This document shows, one piece after another, positions 44,889 through 54,999 of a DNA stretch of 61,970 nucleotides. Each line of letters starts with the position of its first letter. The first letter of the stretch is position 1. The notes beneath the pieces are model-generated. The model had not been told where the DNA came from. It was given only the letters and a program-made list of their open reading frames with translations, and did not search any database. The stretch comes from an uncultured Fidelibacterota bacterium. Its GTDB lineage: Bacteria > Fidelibacterota > Marinisomatia > Marinisomatales > UBA8229. The DNA lies in contig CAJWIT010000005.1 of the NCBI GenBank assembly GCA_913041945.1, positions 1-61,970 on the forward strand, written 5' to 3'. The position numbers and the translations under genes are program-made.

Positions 44889-45243
44889 TTAATTCTTTAT
44901 TATATCCCGTTTTGATTTCCTGTTCAATCATTGCACGTTTTGCTGATACAGAAGATAACCGTTCATCTTCAAGCATTACTTTATATCCAATGTCCCTGAG
45001 TTTATCTGTAAATTCCATTGTTCGTTTTGTCTGAGCTGTTTGTTGCCCTTTCATTCCCAGGGGATTTCCAACCACAATTAATTCTACATCCTGTTCATCA
45101 ATTATTTTATCCAATTCCCGGATTACCTGATTTGTATTATGAACTAGAAGAGTCCTGAAAGGAGTAGCTATGATTTTTAATGGGTCGGAAAGGGCTAATC
45201 CAACCCGCTTTTCTCCATTGTCAATTCCTAAATATCTACCCAC
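44827..45243 (-). CDS. ruvX: Putative pre-16S rRNA nuclease / Holliday junction resolvase-like
   Basis: This 138-residue YqgF-family RNase H-fold protein has catalytic Asp in GRYLGIDNGEKRVGLALSD at the N-terminus, ELIVVGNPLGMKG with conserved turns, a Glu in the LEDERLSSVSAKRAM block and the C-terminal Asp in LIDQTAAAIILQ. It trims the 5' end of 16S rRNA precursors in E. coli. It lies between rel and lnt on the same strand. Confidence 0.94.
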   Translation of the reverse strand: MGRYLGIDNGEKRVGLALSDPLKIIATPFRTLLVHNTNQVIRELDKIIDEQDVELIVVGNPLGMKGQQTAQTKRTMEFTDKLRDIGYKVMLEDERLSSVSAKRAMIEQEIKTGYNKELIDQTAAAIILQQFLDKQSRM

Positions 45244-45277
45244 CTATTATCTGGAATTTCCTCATCCTCTCTACTTA

Positions 45278-47473
45278 TCACCCGGTTCTCTCTACATAAT
45301 CAATACCATCGATCTTATTTAGTTTCCGGATTAATCTATCCAATTGACGCAAATTATTAACCTTAATAACAAAGAGCGAAATACCCACTCCGTCTTTTAC
45401 TTTTGCATCAACACTTGTAATATTAATATTCTCACCTGCGATACATTCGGTCATTTCTTTTAATCTACCTTTTCGATCTTCACAAACAATTTTGATTTGA
45501 ACAGCGAATAAATCTTTTCTACTCACATCCCATTCTACCGGGATCAGCCGGTCAGAGTCTTCACTTAATAATGGAAGGCTTTTACAGGATGTTTGGTGAA
45601 CAGTAATCCCCCTGCCTCGTGTTATAAATCCAATCATATCATCACCTGGAATTGGGGAACAACATTTTCCAAAATTAACCATCAAGTTTTTAATCCCCTG
45701 AAGTTTAATCCCTTTTGCAGATGACCGGGCAAAATCAATAAAATTTTCAGTTGATTCCTCTTTTGCTTCTTCCAATACATTTTCATTCAGTGATCGAATT
45801 TTCTTGAAAATATTTCGAACGGTGATAGAGCCATTTCCAATAGCTCCTAAAAGAGCCTCAGTTGACTTGTACCCACATATTTCGTAAGATTCCTTAATCG
45901 TTTTCAAGAGTTTAAACTGCTTAAGTTTTCTAAGCGTTCTCTCAAGAATGTCCGTACCGATCTTTACACTTTCCTTTTTTTCAATTCTCCAGAGGAAACG
46001 ACTAATATTAGTTCGCGCTTTAGATGTGGTGACAAATTTCAACCATCCATAACTAGGCTGCTGATTTTTACTTGTAAGAATCTCTACCATATCTCCATTT
46101 TTCAGGATTGTATTCAGTGGAACTACTTTATGATTAACTTTAGCACCAAGACAACTCAAACCAACTTGGGAATGGATTTGAAATGCAAAATCAATCGGAC
46201 AAGCATTCAGAGGAAGTTGAATTAAATCTCCTTTGGGTGTAAAAACAAAAATTTCATCATCAAACAAATCTATTTTCAAAAGATTCATAAATTCTTTGGG
46301 GTCACTGAATTCATTCTGGAGTATAGTTACCAATTCCCGGAGCCACTTCACATTTGAATCCAAATCTGCTGAAACAGTTTTACCCTCTTTATATCTCCAA
46401 TGAGCGGCTACCCCAATTTCTGCTGTTTGTTCCATTTCTCTGGTTCGAATCTGGATTTCCACCATGTGCCCACGAGGACCAATTAAAGTTGTGTGAATAG
46501 ATTGATATCCGTTTGATTTAGGCATAGCAATGAAATCTTTGAATCTTTCCTGGATCGGTGAGTATACCTGGTGAATAATTCCAAGGGTAAGATAACATTG
46601 CTCTACCTTTTCGACAACTATTCGGATAGCAAAGAGATCATAAATTTCCTCGAATGTTTTCCCTCTTGCAATCATTTTTCTATAAATGGATGAATGGGAT
46701 TTTGGTCTTCCATAGATATCTACCTGGATTTGATACTTTTTCAACTCTTCTTTAATGGGGCTAATAACTTGATTTATATAACGTGATCGCTGCCGATTTG
46801 TTGATTTCAGTTTTGAATCAATTTCTAAATGGGATTTTTTATGTAGCGTTTGTAATACCCAGTCTTCTAATTCCCATTTCACCGAAGCCATTCCGAGACG
46901 ATGCGCTAAAGGAACATAAATATCATTGGTTTCCCTGGCAATTTGACGTTGCTTCAGTTTTGACATATATTCAATGGTTTGCATGTTGTGAAGTCTGTCG
47001 GCAAACTTTATAATAATAACACGGAGATCCTTTGCTACCGAAAGCAGAAGTTTCATAAAATTTTCTGCTTGTTTTTCCTGCTGGTTTGAAAATTCAATAT
47101 TTCCAAGTTTGGTTACTCCGTCAACTAACCTGGTAATATCCTCTCCAAAGCAGTTCTCTAAGTCTTTTAAGGTTGTATCAGTATCTTCAAGAGTATCATG
47201 AAGGAGCCCAGCCATGACAGTAATATGATCCATTTTCCATTTTGCTAAAATATTTGCTACTTGAAGACAATGATCACCGAAATATGGTTTCCCTGAGCGA
47301 CGTTTCTGGCCTTGATGTCTGACAGTTCCAAATTCATACGCCTTCCATAAAGACTCCTTTATGGTTTTTCCGTTGGTATCTTTAGGAATAACCATTTTTT
47401 CATACAGATTTAGAAAAGGTTTCGGGAATTCACCTACCACGTAAGGAATAAGTTTGGAAAGGGGATTCGGCAT
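45278..47473 (-). CDS. rel: Bifunctional (p)ppGpp synthetase/hydrolase
   Basis: A 731-residue Rel/SpoT-type protein. The hydrolase domain keeps the HD motif (MAGLLHDTLEDTDTT, ~85-100). The synthetase domain has YGRPKSHSSIYRKM (~250) and RFKDFIAMPKSNGYQSIHT (~310). A TGS domain (~400-460: IFVFTPKGDL), a helical/zinc-finger region and a C-terminal ACT domain (~660-731) follow. An intact HD site implies both synthesis and hydrolysis, as expected when only one long RSH protein is present. It abuts dnaB with a one-base overlap. Confidence 0.95.
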   Translation of the reverse strand: MPNPLSKLIPYVVGEFPKPFLNLYEKMVIPKDTNGKTIKESLWKAYEFGTVRHQGQKRRSGKPYFGDHCLQVANILAKWKMDHITVMAGLLHDTLEDTDTTLKDLENCFGEDITRLVDGVTKLGNIEFSNQQEKQAENFMKLLLSVAKDLRVIIIKFADRLHNMQTIEYMSKLKQRQIARETNDIYVPLAHRLGMASVKWELEDWVLQTLHKKSHLEIDSKLKSTNRQRSRYINQVISPIKEELKKYQIQVDIYGRPKSHSSIYRKMIARGKTFEEIYDLFAIRIVVEKVEQCYLTLGIIHQVYSPIQERFKDFIAMPKSNGYQSIHTTLIGPRGHMVEIQIRTREMEQTAEIGVAAHWRYKEGKTVSADLDSNVKWLRELVTILQNEFSDPKEFMNLLKIDLFDDEIFVFTPKGDLIQLPLNACPIDFAFQIHSQVGLSCLGAKVNHKVVPLNTILKNGDMVEILTSKNQQPSYGWLKFVTTSKARTNISRFLWRIEKKESVKIGTDILERTLRKLKQFKLLKTIKESYEICGYKSTEALLGAIGNGSITVRNIFKKIRSLNENVLEEAKEESTENFIDFARSSAKGIKLQGIKNLMVNFGKCCSPIPGDDMIGFITRGRGITVHQTSCKSLPLLSEDSDRLIPVEWDVSRKDLFAVQIKIVCEDRKGRLKEMTECIAGENINITSVDAKVKDGVGISLFVIKVNNLRQLDRLIRKLNKIDGIDYVERTG

Positions 47474-48858
47474 TAGAAGGGTACTTCAGCTTCTTCACTC
47501 TCGTAAACAGACATATTCTCAAATCGAGCAAAACGGTCAATAAATGTTACATTGACAGTGCCAGTAGGTCCATTTCGCTGTTTGGAGATTATTATTTGAG
47601 CTTTACCTCTGTCTTGGTCTTCCCGCGAATATATCCATTGACGGTATAAAAACATAACAACATCTGCATCTTGTTCGATCGCCCCACTTTCACGAAGATC
47701 CGACAGTTGAGGACGTCTATCACTTCGACTTTCAACTGCCCTTGACAATTGGGATAGAGCCACAATTGGAATTTTTAAGTCCTTTGCAAGAGACTTGAGA
47801 GAGCGGGTAATAATAGAAATTTCCTGCTGACGACTCTCAACACCTTTTGGACCTTGCATCAACTGAAGATAGTCAACAACAATCATTTTTACATCATGTT
47901 CTGCTTTTAATCTCCGGGCCTTAGCTCGTAATTCGAGCACGGTAATTGCGGGTGAATCATCTAGGTAAATAGGTGCCTCTGCTAATGTCCCAACATGAAT
48001 ACTCAAATTCTTCCACTGAGATTTCGGGAGATTGCCCGTCCTGACAAGATGACTGTCCACCTTTGATTCTGCACAAAGAAGCCTCATGGCAATCTGATGA
48101 TCAGCCATTTCCAGACTGAAGAATCCAACACTTTCCTTATGATCAACTGCGGCATTTCGTGCTATTGAAAGAGCAAGTGAGGTTTTTCCCATTGCTGGAC
48201 GGCCTGCGATGATCACTAGATCACCAGGATGAAAACCAGCTGTCATCGCATCCAAATCAATCAAGCCAGATGGAACTCCTATTACAGATCCCGCTTTCGA
48301 ACTAATGGCATCAAGCTGTTCAAATGATTCATGAAGAATAGGTTCGATATGTTTAAAACCGCCTTTTAAACGGTTTTGGGTGATAGTAAAAATGGATTGC
48401 TCAGCACTGTCCAGTATATCATCAACCGTTTGGCGATCATCATAAGCTTCTTTGGACATATCATGAGCCAGATAAATCAGTCTGCGTAATACAGCTTTTT
48501 CCAGGACTATTTTTGCATAACTTTCTACATTCGCCGCAGTAGGTACAGATTCAACCAATCCGGTTATGTAATATGCACCTCCAACTGCTTTCAGTTCCTT
48601 ATTTTTCTTTAATCGATCGGTTACAGAGATGGTATCAACTGGTTCATTTTCATTGAATAATACAATCATCGTAGAAAAAATCTTCGCATGAGCTTCTTTA
48701 TAAAAATGTTCTGATGAAATCCATTGTAAAACCTTGCTGACAGCTTCTTTACTGATGAGCATTGACCCTAAAACAGCTTGTTCTGCCTCCAAGGCCTGGG
48801 GCTGGACATTCAAAATTTCTGATTGGTTATTTTTAGCCAATATTTGTTTTTCCATCAA
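47473..48858 (-). CDS. dnaB: Replicative DNA helicase DnaB
   Basis: This 461-residue hexameric 5'-3' helicase unwinds the replication fork. The N-terminal domain (~20-120: EAEQAVLGSMLISKEAV) is followed by a RecA-like domain with Walker A AGRPAMGKTSLAL (~219), Walker B KMIVVDYLQLM (~326) and an arginine-finger region near QRNGPTGT. No intein or insertion is visible. The start is ATG 48856-48858; another ATG follows at once. It overlaps the uracil-DNA glycosylase gene by 26 bases. Confidence 0.96.
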   Translation of the reverse strand: MMEKQILAKNNQSEILNVQPQALEAEQAVLGSMLISKEAVSKVLQWISSEHFYKEAHAKIFSTMIVLFNENEPVDTISVTDRLKKNKELKAVGGAYYITGLVESVPTAANVESYAKIVLEKAVLRRLIYLAHDMSKEAYDDRQTVDDILDSAEQSIFTITQNRLKGGFKHIEPILHESFEQLDAISSKAGSVIGVPSGLIDLDAMTAGFHPGDLVIIAGRPAMGKTSLALSIARNAAVDHKESVGFFSLEMADHQIAMRLLCAESKVDSHLVRTGNLPKSQWKNLSIHVGTLAEAPIYLDDSPAITVLELRAKARRLKAEHDVKMIVVDYLQLMQGPKGVESRQQEISIITRSLKSLAKDLKIPIVALSQLSRAVESRSDRRPQLSDLRESGAIEQDADVVMFLYRQWIYSREDQDRGKAQIIISKQRNGPTGTVNVTFIDRFARFENMSVYESEEAEVPF

Positions 48859-49522
48859 GAATTGATTGAATCCATTGAAAATCTTTCCACGTTGGTGCTT
48901 TAAACCCTGAGTTTCTCAAAAGAGCCGCAGGATGGTAGGTGACAATCAAAGGGATTTCTTCATAATGATAAATTTTCTCTCTCATAGCCTTTAACGGAAT
49001 ATCTTGTTTTAAAAGAGTTTTCCCTGCGACCCGTCCTAACGCTACAATCAACTGAGGTTTAATAAGGCGAATTTGATGCTGGAGATATGGTTCGCATTGA
49101 TCAACTTCTGAGGGTAATGGATCCCGATTATTCGGGGGACGGCATTTCAAAACATTGCAGATATACACACCTTTTGTTCTATTGAGGTGAATAGCGGCCA
49201 GAATTTTATCCAATAATTTCCCGGCACGCCCTACAAATGGTTCACCAAGACGATCTTCATCAACTCCCGGTGCTTCTCCGACTAATAATAAATCCGCTTT
49301 TGGATCTCCTACACCAAAAACAAATTTTGTTCGTGCATCCCCTAACTGGCATTTATGACAAGAATTTATCTTGTCATTAAATTCCTGTAATGATCCAGGG
49401 AAATCATAACCCGATCCTTGATTTATATTATCTAAAGATGATTGAATAAAAATTTCGTCTCCAAATAATTCACGGGTTTGACTGAGAAAATGATAGATAT
49501 TCGCCGCCACACTTAGGCCCAT
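48833..49522 (-). CDS. Uracil-DNA glycosylase family 4/5, iron-sulfur type
   Basis: A 229-residue protein removing uracil from DNA. A poorly conserved ~50-residue N-terminal extension is followed by the iron-sulfur cluster cysteines ([11 protein letters not shown] at 55-65, then [15 protein letters not shown]). Motif A is [20 protein letters not shown] and motif B is the C-terminal [10 protein letters not shown]. Family 4 glycosylases are common in thermophiles and many mesophiles. It lies between rpoZ and dnaB with little or no spacing. Confidence 0.92.
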   Translation of the reverse strand: MGLSVAANIYHFLSQTRELFGDEIFIQSSLDNINQGSGYDFPGSLQEFNDKINSCHKCQLGDARTKFVFGVGDPKADLLLVGEAPGVDEDRLGEPFVGRAGKLLDKILAAIHLNRTKGVYICNVLKCRPPNNRDPLPSEVDQCEPYLQHQIRLIKPQLIVALGRVAGKTLLKQDIPLKAMREKIYHYEEIPLIVTYHPAALLRNSGFKAPTWKDFQWIQSILDGKTNIG

Positions 49523-49528
49523 TTATGA

Positions 49529-49816
49529 TTATTTTTCCGAATCTTGTGGGTATTTATGCCAGGTTAAATCACCATTAATAAATTCCTCAATAGCCACAGT
49601 TATTACTTTTTCTACTTCCTGGTACGTTTCTGGATCTATTTCATCAGGGACTTCATCAAAAACACCCATATCCCTGCTTTCTTCTTCTTTTATAATCTTT
49701 TCGACAAGGCGATCGCGAAGTATTTGCTTCGCTCTTCGTTCCATCACAACTACTGCTTCATAAATATCACCTGTCTGCTCTTCTATCTGGCGAAAAGACA
49801 ACGGTTTAAGACTCAT
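49529..49816 (-). CDS. rpoZ: RNA polymerase omega subunit (RpoZ-like)
   Basis: The 95-residue omega-type protein begins at the ATG at 49814-49816, preceded by AAGGAGTG; the frame is open nine codons further but those overlap gmk. It contains FRQIEEQTGDIYEAVVVMERRAKQI, the omega core that latches onto the beta' C-terminus, and an acidic C-terminal part. It follows gmk and yicC in the widely conserved yicC-gmk-rpoZ order, which supports the call despite the short divergent sequence. Confidence 0.88.
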   Translation of the reverse strand: MSLKPLSFRQIEEQTGDIYEAVVVMERRAKQILRDRLVEKIIKEEESRDMGVFDEVPDEIDPETYQEVEKVITVAIEEFINGDLTWHKYPQDSEK

Positions 49817-50381
49817 ATAACACTCCTTCTGTTTGTTTTTCAATTATTTTAATTAATTCATTACTAGCATGTTCAATTTGATTGTTGATCACGTGATAAT
49901 CAAACCAATCTTTTTCTTTCAATTCCAATTCCAAACGGTCCATTCGTTTTTTAATTCTTTTTTCCGAATCTGTACCACGGCTTCTTAGCCGTTTTCGGAG
50001 ATCATCAAGATTGGGAGGCAAAATAAAAATTGTAACCGTATTTTTCGGATATAATGATTGAATAGATTTAGCTCCCTTTACATCAACTTCAAGCAGTAAT
50101 AACCTGTTTCCCCTGATGGCATCTTCAAGTGGTTTCTTCATTGTGCCATAATAATCTCCATGAACCTCTTCATACTCCACAAATTCACTTTTGGTGATTT
50201 TTTCCTCAAATTCTTCCATGGAAATAAAATGATAATCTACGCCATCTTCTTCCGTGTAACGCTGATGACGGGTTGTACATGATACTGAAAAGTTAATCTC
50301 CTGTTTTTTACGCTGTAATTCACGACATAATGTTGTTTTTCCCGTTCCAGAAGGACCAGATATTGCAATGAAATTCTTCAT
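49806..50381 (-). CDS. gmk: Guanylate kinase
   Basis: This enzyme phosphorylates GMP to GDP with ATP. The 191 residues have the P-loop SGPSGTGKTTLCREL (~8), the GMP-binding TTRHQRYTEEDGVDYHFI (~36), YYGTMKKPLED (~80), the VDVKGAKSI strand and the lid RLRSRGTDSEKRI. The ATG overlaps the yicC stop by 4 bases, and the C-terminus overlaps the rpoZ start by 11. Confidence 0.96.
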   Translation of the reverse strand: MKNFIAISGPSGTGKTTLCRELQRKKQEINFSVSCTTRHQRYTEEDGVDYHFISMEEFEEKITKSEFVEYEEVHGDYYGTMKKPLEDAIRGNRLLLLEVDVKGAKSIQSLYPKNTVTIFILPPNLDDLRKRLRSRGTDSEKRIKKRMDRLELELKEKDWFDYHVINNQIEHASNELIKIIEKQTEGVLYES

Positions 50382-51241
50382 AAAATATTCTGAGCCTGCT
50401 CCCTAAGTTTTTCCGTATCATTTTTCAATTCAATAACAAGATTCGTCAAGGTCATATCAGAATTTTTTGCTCCAATTGTATTAATTTCTCTGTGTGTTTC
50501 CTGCAAAAGAAAGTTTAACCGCTTTCCAACAGGTTCAATCTCCTGTAAAAATGATAAATATTGTTCCATGTGACTCCGGCACCGAAGGATCTCTTCCGTA
50601 ATATCTGCTTTTTCAGAGAGAATGGCAATTTCCTGAGCCAAACGAGTTTCATCAACTGGAACTGTTTCTAAAAGGTCTGATATTTTCTTCTGGTATTTTT
50701 CTTTACGAAGTTTGCCTGCCTTTTTCACTTGTTGTTCAAGTTTATCAATCTTTTCACAAAATGACTTTAATTGATCTTCCATGCTCTTTTGGATTGTTTT
50801 ACCCTCAGTTGAACGCATTTCATCCGCCTGCCCCAAAGCATCATTTAAACCTTTTAAAATATTTTTTGGTTGAATTTTATCCTGATCGTTTTCCGAAAAC
50901 AAATCTCTAAGGGATACTATTTCACTCAGCTCAATGTGGCGACCATATTCCACCTGAATTGTTTGTAATAACGATTCAATAGCTTCATATCGACTTTTAT
51001 TCAATTGTAATAATCCTTCAGTTCCACTATTGTGATTCATTTCAAAAACCAACTGTATACTTCCCCTCTTAAGAATTTCCTGGGTTCGATTTCGGATATC
51101 CAAATCTAGAGCCGGATCAAGATCGAAACCCCGAATTTTCAGATCGAAATATCGGGAATTAACTGCCCGTACAGTCACTGAAATTTGACCACTGCCATTT
51201 TTGACCGTACTGCGGCCGTACCCTGTCATACTTTTAATCAT
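50378..51241 (-). CDS. yicC: YicC family endoribonuclease-like protein
   Basis: A 287-residue protein has the YicC N-terminal block (MIKSMTGYGRS, then VRAVNSRYFDLKIRG) and the C-terminal DUF1732 block (GKRLNFLLQETHREINTIGAKNSD). E. coli YicC has been reported to take part in RNA turnover. The conserved EMNRE-like block reads ETHRE here, leaving the acidic residues in place. It is first in the yicC-gmk-rpoZ run. Confidence 0.93.
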   Translation of the reverse strand: MIKSMTGYGRSTVKNGSGQISVTVRAVNSRYFDLKIRGFDLDPALDLDIRNRTQEILKRGSIQLVFEMNHNSGTEGLLQLNKSRYEAIESLLQTIQVEYGRHIELSEIVSLRDLFSENDQDKIQPKNILKGLNDALGQADEMRSTEGKTIQKSMEDQLKSFCEKIDKLEQQVKKAGKLRKEKYQKKISDLLETVPVDETRLAQEIAILSEKADITEEILRCRSHMEQYLSFLQEIEPVGKRLNFLLQETHREINTIGAKNSDMTLTNLVIELKNDTEKLREQAQNIL

Positions 51242-51316
51242 AATTTTTCAATGGAAAAACTAAGAAATTTACGGAGTAATATACGCTTCTAACAATGAAA
51301 ACCAAATTCATCTAAA

Positions 51317-52351
51317 TTAATTATCCAGAGGAGGTGATATCTTGCTCATTATCAATTTCGGATTGATGGAAAAAGAAAGTAAATGGCTGCTCCCTAAAGA
51401 AGATACCTCTGGTTCAAATTGAAGAGCATAACTAATCTCAATATCGGACCACACCAACCCAAGACCAGTTGAAATTATTCCAGTTTCATTTCGCCCAAAT
51501 CTGATCTGAATATTTTCCTTAATGGTCCACTCCATTCCCATTCGGAACTCTTCCGTTTCTATTACAATATCTGCCATCAAACCCAATGTAATTGGAATTA
51601 AGGGAAGATCATAGTTCCCAGAAATCCCCAGTGAAACACGAGGAGTGACAATTTCCTTTGTTCCATTATCCCAGACCAACCAAGAAGTGAAAACATCCTG
51701 AATCACAATTCCTGCTTGTACTCTCTTCCAAAATAATGTTCTTAAACCAGCATCCAAACCAAAACCTGTACCTGTATGATTTCCCAATTGGTGTATCAAC
51801 CCTTTCACTCCAATTCCAAAAATGACATCCCCTAATAATACTGATTTTTGGCTAAGCACTGATCCCATTGCGGGAGATTTGTTAATAATCCATGATCGAT
51901 TCAAATACACTCCCCACTGATGCTGACTAAATTCTGTAACATTTTTTGAATCTAAACGTTCATTTCCATTTAGTTTCCCATCACCATCCTCATCTAATAA
52001 TGCATAGCGGGTATCCGGAATACCGGGGACTTCCTCATGAATTAAGATAAATCCAAATGGCTTGGACGTAAATTTATGTATCGGAAAAGAAATCAAATCA
52101 CTGCTGATAACTCCCGAAAAACGGCTTTGATGGACATAAGTAAAGGATTTCTCCGTATTTGCAACCAAATTTGCGGGATTCCACAAGGATGCAGATGAAC
52201 CCTTGCCACCAGCGGTCAAAGCCTTTCCTAGAGCCAATGATCGGCCATCACCTGCATTCCTGAATATTTGCCACCCATATTTTACAAACACTGTTTCTGA
52301 AAAAGAAAACTGTGCAATTCCAAAAAAACTCAGAAATATTAGTTTTTTCAT
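51317..52351 (-). CDS. PorV/PorQ-like outer-membrane barrel protein
   Basis: About 344 residues run from the ATG at 52349-52351 (an ATG at 52361-52363 adds four). A signal peptide (MKKLIFLSFFGIAQFSFS) precedes NAGDGRSLALGKALTAGGKG and SSASLWNPANLV, the opening typical of the PorV/PorQ/FadL-like family: an inward hatch with a Gly-rich strand followed by a WNPA motif. The remainder has alternating strands. A loop with DEDGDGKLNGNERLDS resembles an EF-hand-like calcium site. PorV family members include type IX secretion shuttle proteins; whether this one is part of such a system is not determined here. Confidence 0.75.
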   Translation of the reverse strand: MKKLIFLSFFGIAQFSFSETVFVKYGWQIFRNAGDGRSLALGKALTAGGKGSSASLWNPANLVANTEKSFTYVHQSRFSGVISSDLISFPIHKFTSKPFGFILIHEEVPGIPDTRYALLDEDGDGKLNGNERLDSKNVTEFSQHQWGVYLNRSWIINKSPAMGSVLSQKSVLLGDVIFGIGVKGLIHQLGNHTGTGFGLDAGLRTLFWKRVQAGIVIQDVFTSWLVWDNGTKEIVTPRVSLGISGNYDLPLIPITLGLMADIVIETEEFRMGMEWTIKENIQIRFGRNETGIISTGLGLVWSDIEISYALQFEPEVSSLGSSHLLSFSINPKLIMSKISPPLDN

Positions 52352-52401
52352 TAATTCGCTCATAATGATTTCATAAAATGATTGACGTAGAAAAATATTT
52401 C

Positions 52402-54999
52402 CTACAGTCCATGCTCTTTTTTTAATTTATCCAAAACCTGTAGGGCTTGAATAGGGGTCATTTTGTTCAGATCAAGTGCTGCAATGGCTTTTTTCAACTC
52501 ATTTTCTTTCTGCTCAAAGATAGATAACTGATTAGACGCGGGAATGGCCTGTCGCGTTCCATGGATATTCTCTTGGCTGATATGAAAGTTTAATATCTCC
52601 TTTGCTCTTTCGATTACTTCAGATGGTAATCCAGCCATTTGAGCTACATGTATCCCATAACTTTTGTCGCTTATTCCAGGTAAAATTGTACGAAGAAAAA
52701 CTATCTTATCGCCAAATTCCTTCACTGCTGCCTGAAAATTTTCCAAACGTTCCAAGGTATTTTCAAGATCCGTCAACTCATGGTAATGAGTTGCGAAAAG
52801 GGTACGGGCACCAACATTTGAATGATTATGAAGATGTTCCGTGATTGACCAAGCGAGTGATAATCCATCAAATGTGGCTGTTCCCCTTCCAATTTCATCA
52901 AGGAGAATAAGACTCTCGGGGGTTGCATTATTTAGAATATTTGCTGCTTCATTCATCTCAACAAGAAAAGTGCTTTCTCCTCCAGCAAGATTATCACTTG
53001 CACCCACCCTGGTAAACAGGCGGTCAACGATGCCAATTTTCGCTTTCTTTACTGGAATAAAGGAACCAATTTGGCTCATTAATACCAAAAGTCCAACTTG
53101 GCGAAGATAAGTGGATTTCCCTGCCATATTTGGTCCGGTGATCAAATGTATTTGACTGGTTTTTATATTCATCAAGGTGTCATTTGGAATGAATCGCTCG
53201 GTAGCAGGGAGAAGTTGTTCTACTACAGGATGCCTTCCTGCTTTTATCTCCAGACTGGGCTCCGTAATTAGCTTAGGTCTTACATAACGATTTCTGACTG
53301 CCCTCACAGAAAATGAGGATAACACATCCAGACGGTGCAATATCTTTGCGTTAATTTGAATATTGCGTGTTTCCTGCAAAATGTCCCTGCATAATTCCTC
53401 AAATATCCGGATTTCAATTGATTCAATTTTTTCTTCAGCTGATAAAATTTTCTCTTCATATTGCTTCAACTCCGAGGTAATATATCTCTCAGAATTTACC
53501 AATGTTTGTTTTCTAGTATAAAAATCAGGTACCTTGTGCTGGTGAGTCTTTGTAACCTCAATATAATACCCAAATATTTTATTGAAACCAATTTTCAGGG
53601 ATGGAATTCCCGTAGCTTCCCGCTCAGAATTCTGAAGATCTGAAATCCATTGTTTCCCACCAGATGAAAGTGATCGGAGTTCATCCAATTCCTTGTCAAC
53701 ACCTTGAAGAATGAATCCGCCCCGCTTTAAACTAGCAGGTGCATCTTCCTTTACTTTCTCAACAATAAGTTTCACTGTTTTTTTCAGATCCTTGAACTGA
53801 CTTGACAACTCTGCAAGTGCTTTATTACCAGAATCTTCCAAGTCCTTTTTCAGGAATGGAATTAAACCTAAACTCGATCCAAGCCCCCACACATCTCTTG
53901 GAGTTGCTTTCAATCTGCTGATCTTTCCAAGAATTCGTTCAAGGTCAGATATTTTCCCTAAATAATTTCTGATAGAATGCAGAGATTTTTTCTTTTGAAC
54001 AAAAGCCTCAACAATATTTTGCCGAATATTCAAGCGGGACAAACCTGTCAATGGCTGATTTAACCACTGCTTCAAAAGACGGCCACCTCCCGCTGTTACA
54101 GTCTCATCTAAAGCATCCAACAACGTCCCATGAGTACCCTGTGTAGACAACGATTGAAATACTTCAAGATTTCGGAGTGTAAAACCATCAAGACTCATGA
54201 TTTCTTCTTCAACTATAGGTCGAACTGATGTGACATGATCAAGAGTACTGTTTAGAGTATTCCTTATATGGTATAAAACGACCCCGCCAGCCGTAATTCC
54301 GTGCACCAAATTATCACAACCAAAACCCTTCAATGAATTGGTTTCGAAATGACTTGTGAGAGTTCGATTGCTTTGATCAAAATTGAAGAGCCAATCTTCT
54401 ACTTGAGTCACAAATGGTTTGAGTTCACGATACCATTCGGTTGTTGAATAGGTAATATTTTCACCCAAAAGAATCTCCCTGGGAGCAAATTTTCGCAGAG
54501 ATTCTGTGAGCTGGGAAAGGGTACATTCTCCTAAAAAAAATTCCCCGGTGGATTGGTCTAAAATAGCATATCCTGCATCACTATGATGAAAATACACACT
54601 GGCGATGTAGGTATTGGATTTCTGATTCAATGCCTGATCAGAAGTAATAGTTCCAGGAGTTACAACCTCAATCACTTCACGCTTCACAATTCCTTTTGCA
54701 AGTTTTGGATCCTCAACCTGCTCACAAATAGCTACTCTATGCCCTGCATTGACCAGTTTAGGAAGATAATTATCCAAAGCATGATGTGGAAATCCTGCCA
54801 GAGGAACATCAGAGGCAGCTCCATTTGCTCTCTTGGTGAGAACGATACCAAGTATTTTAGCTGTAATTTTTGCATCTTCATTAAATGTTTCAAAAAAATC
54901 CCCCATCCGGAATAGAACTATACTTTCCGGGTGTTGACTCTTCACTTCAAGATACTGCCTCATCAGCGGTGTACCAGGAATCTCAGATTTTTTACTCAC
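52402..54999 (-). CDS. mutS: DNA mismatch repair protein MutS
   Basis: A full-length 865-residue MutS. The mismatch-recognition domain has the Phe-x-Glu motif in FRMGDFFETF (~32). Connector and lever domains follow (~130-560). The ATPase has Walker A GPNMAGKSTYLRQV (~620), ESTFLVEM, Walker B LILLDEIGRGTATFDG and the H-loop ATHYHEL. The C-terminus has the short helical tail. The start overlaps the selB stop by 4 bases, so mismatch repair and selenocysteine decoding genes are coupled here. mutL is not in the window. Confidence 0.97.
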   Translation of the reverse strand: MSKKSEIPGTPLMRQYLEVKSQHPESIVLFRMGDFFETFNEDAKITAKILGIVLTKRANGAASDVPLAGFPHHALDNYLPKLVNAGHRVAICEQVEDPKLAKGIVKREVIEVVTPGTITSDQALNQKSNTYIASVYFHHSDAGYAILDQSTGEFFLGECTLSQLTESLRKFAPREILLGENITYSTTEWYRELKPFVTQVEDWLFNFDQSNRTLTSHFETNSLKGFGCDNLVHGITAGGVVLYHIRNTLNSTLDHVTSVRPIVEEEIMSLDGFTLRNLEVFQSLSTQGTHGTLLDALDETVTAGGGRLLKQWLNQPLTGLSRLNIRQNIVEAFVQKKKSLHSIRNYLGKISDLERILGKISRLKATPRDVWGLGSSLGLIPFLKKDLEDSGNKALAELSSQFKDLKKTVKLIVEKVKEDAPASLKRGGFILQGVDKELDELRSLSSGGKQWISDLQNSEREATGIPSLKIGFNKIFGYYIEVTKTHQHKVPDFYTRKQTLVNSERYITSELKQYEEKILSAEEKIESIEIRIFEELCRDILQETRNIQINAKILHRLDVLSSFSVRAVRNRYVRPKLITEPSLEIKAGRHPVVEQLLPATERFIPNDTLMNIKTSQIHLITGPNMAGKSTYLRQVGLLVLMSQIGSFIPVKKAKIGIVDRLFTRVGASDNLAGGESTFLVEMNEAANILNNATPESLILLDEIGRGTATFDGLSLAWSITEHLHNHSNVGARTLFATHYHELTDLENTLERLENFQAAVKEFGDKIVFLRTILPGISDKSYGIHVAQMAGLPSEVIERAKEILNFHISQENIHGTRQAIPASNQLSIFEQKENELKKAIAALDLNKMTPIQALQVLDKLKKEHGL

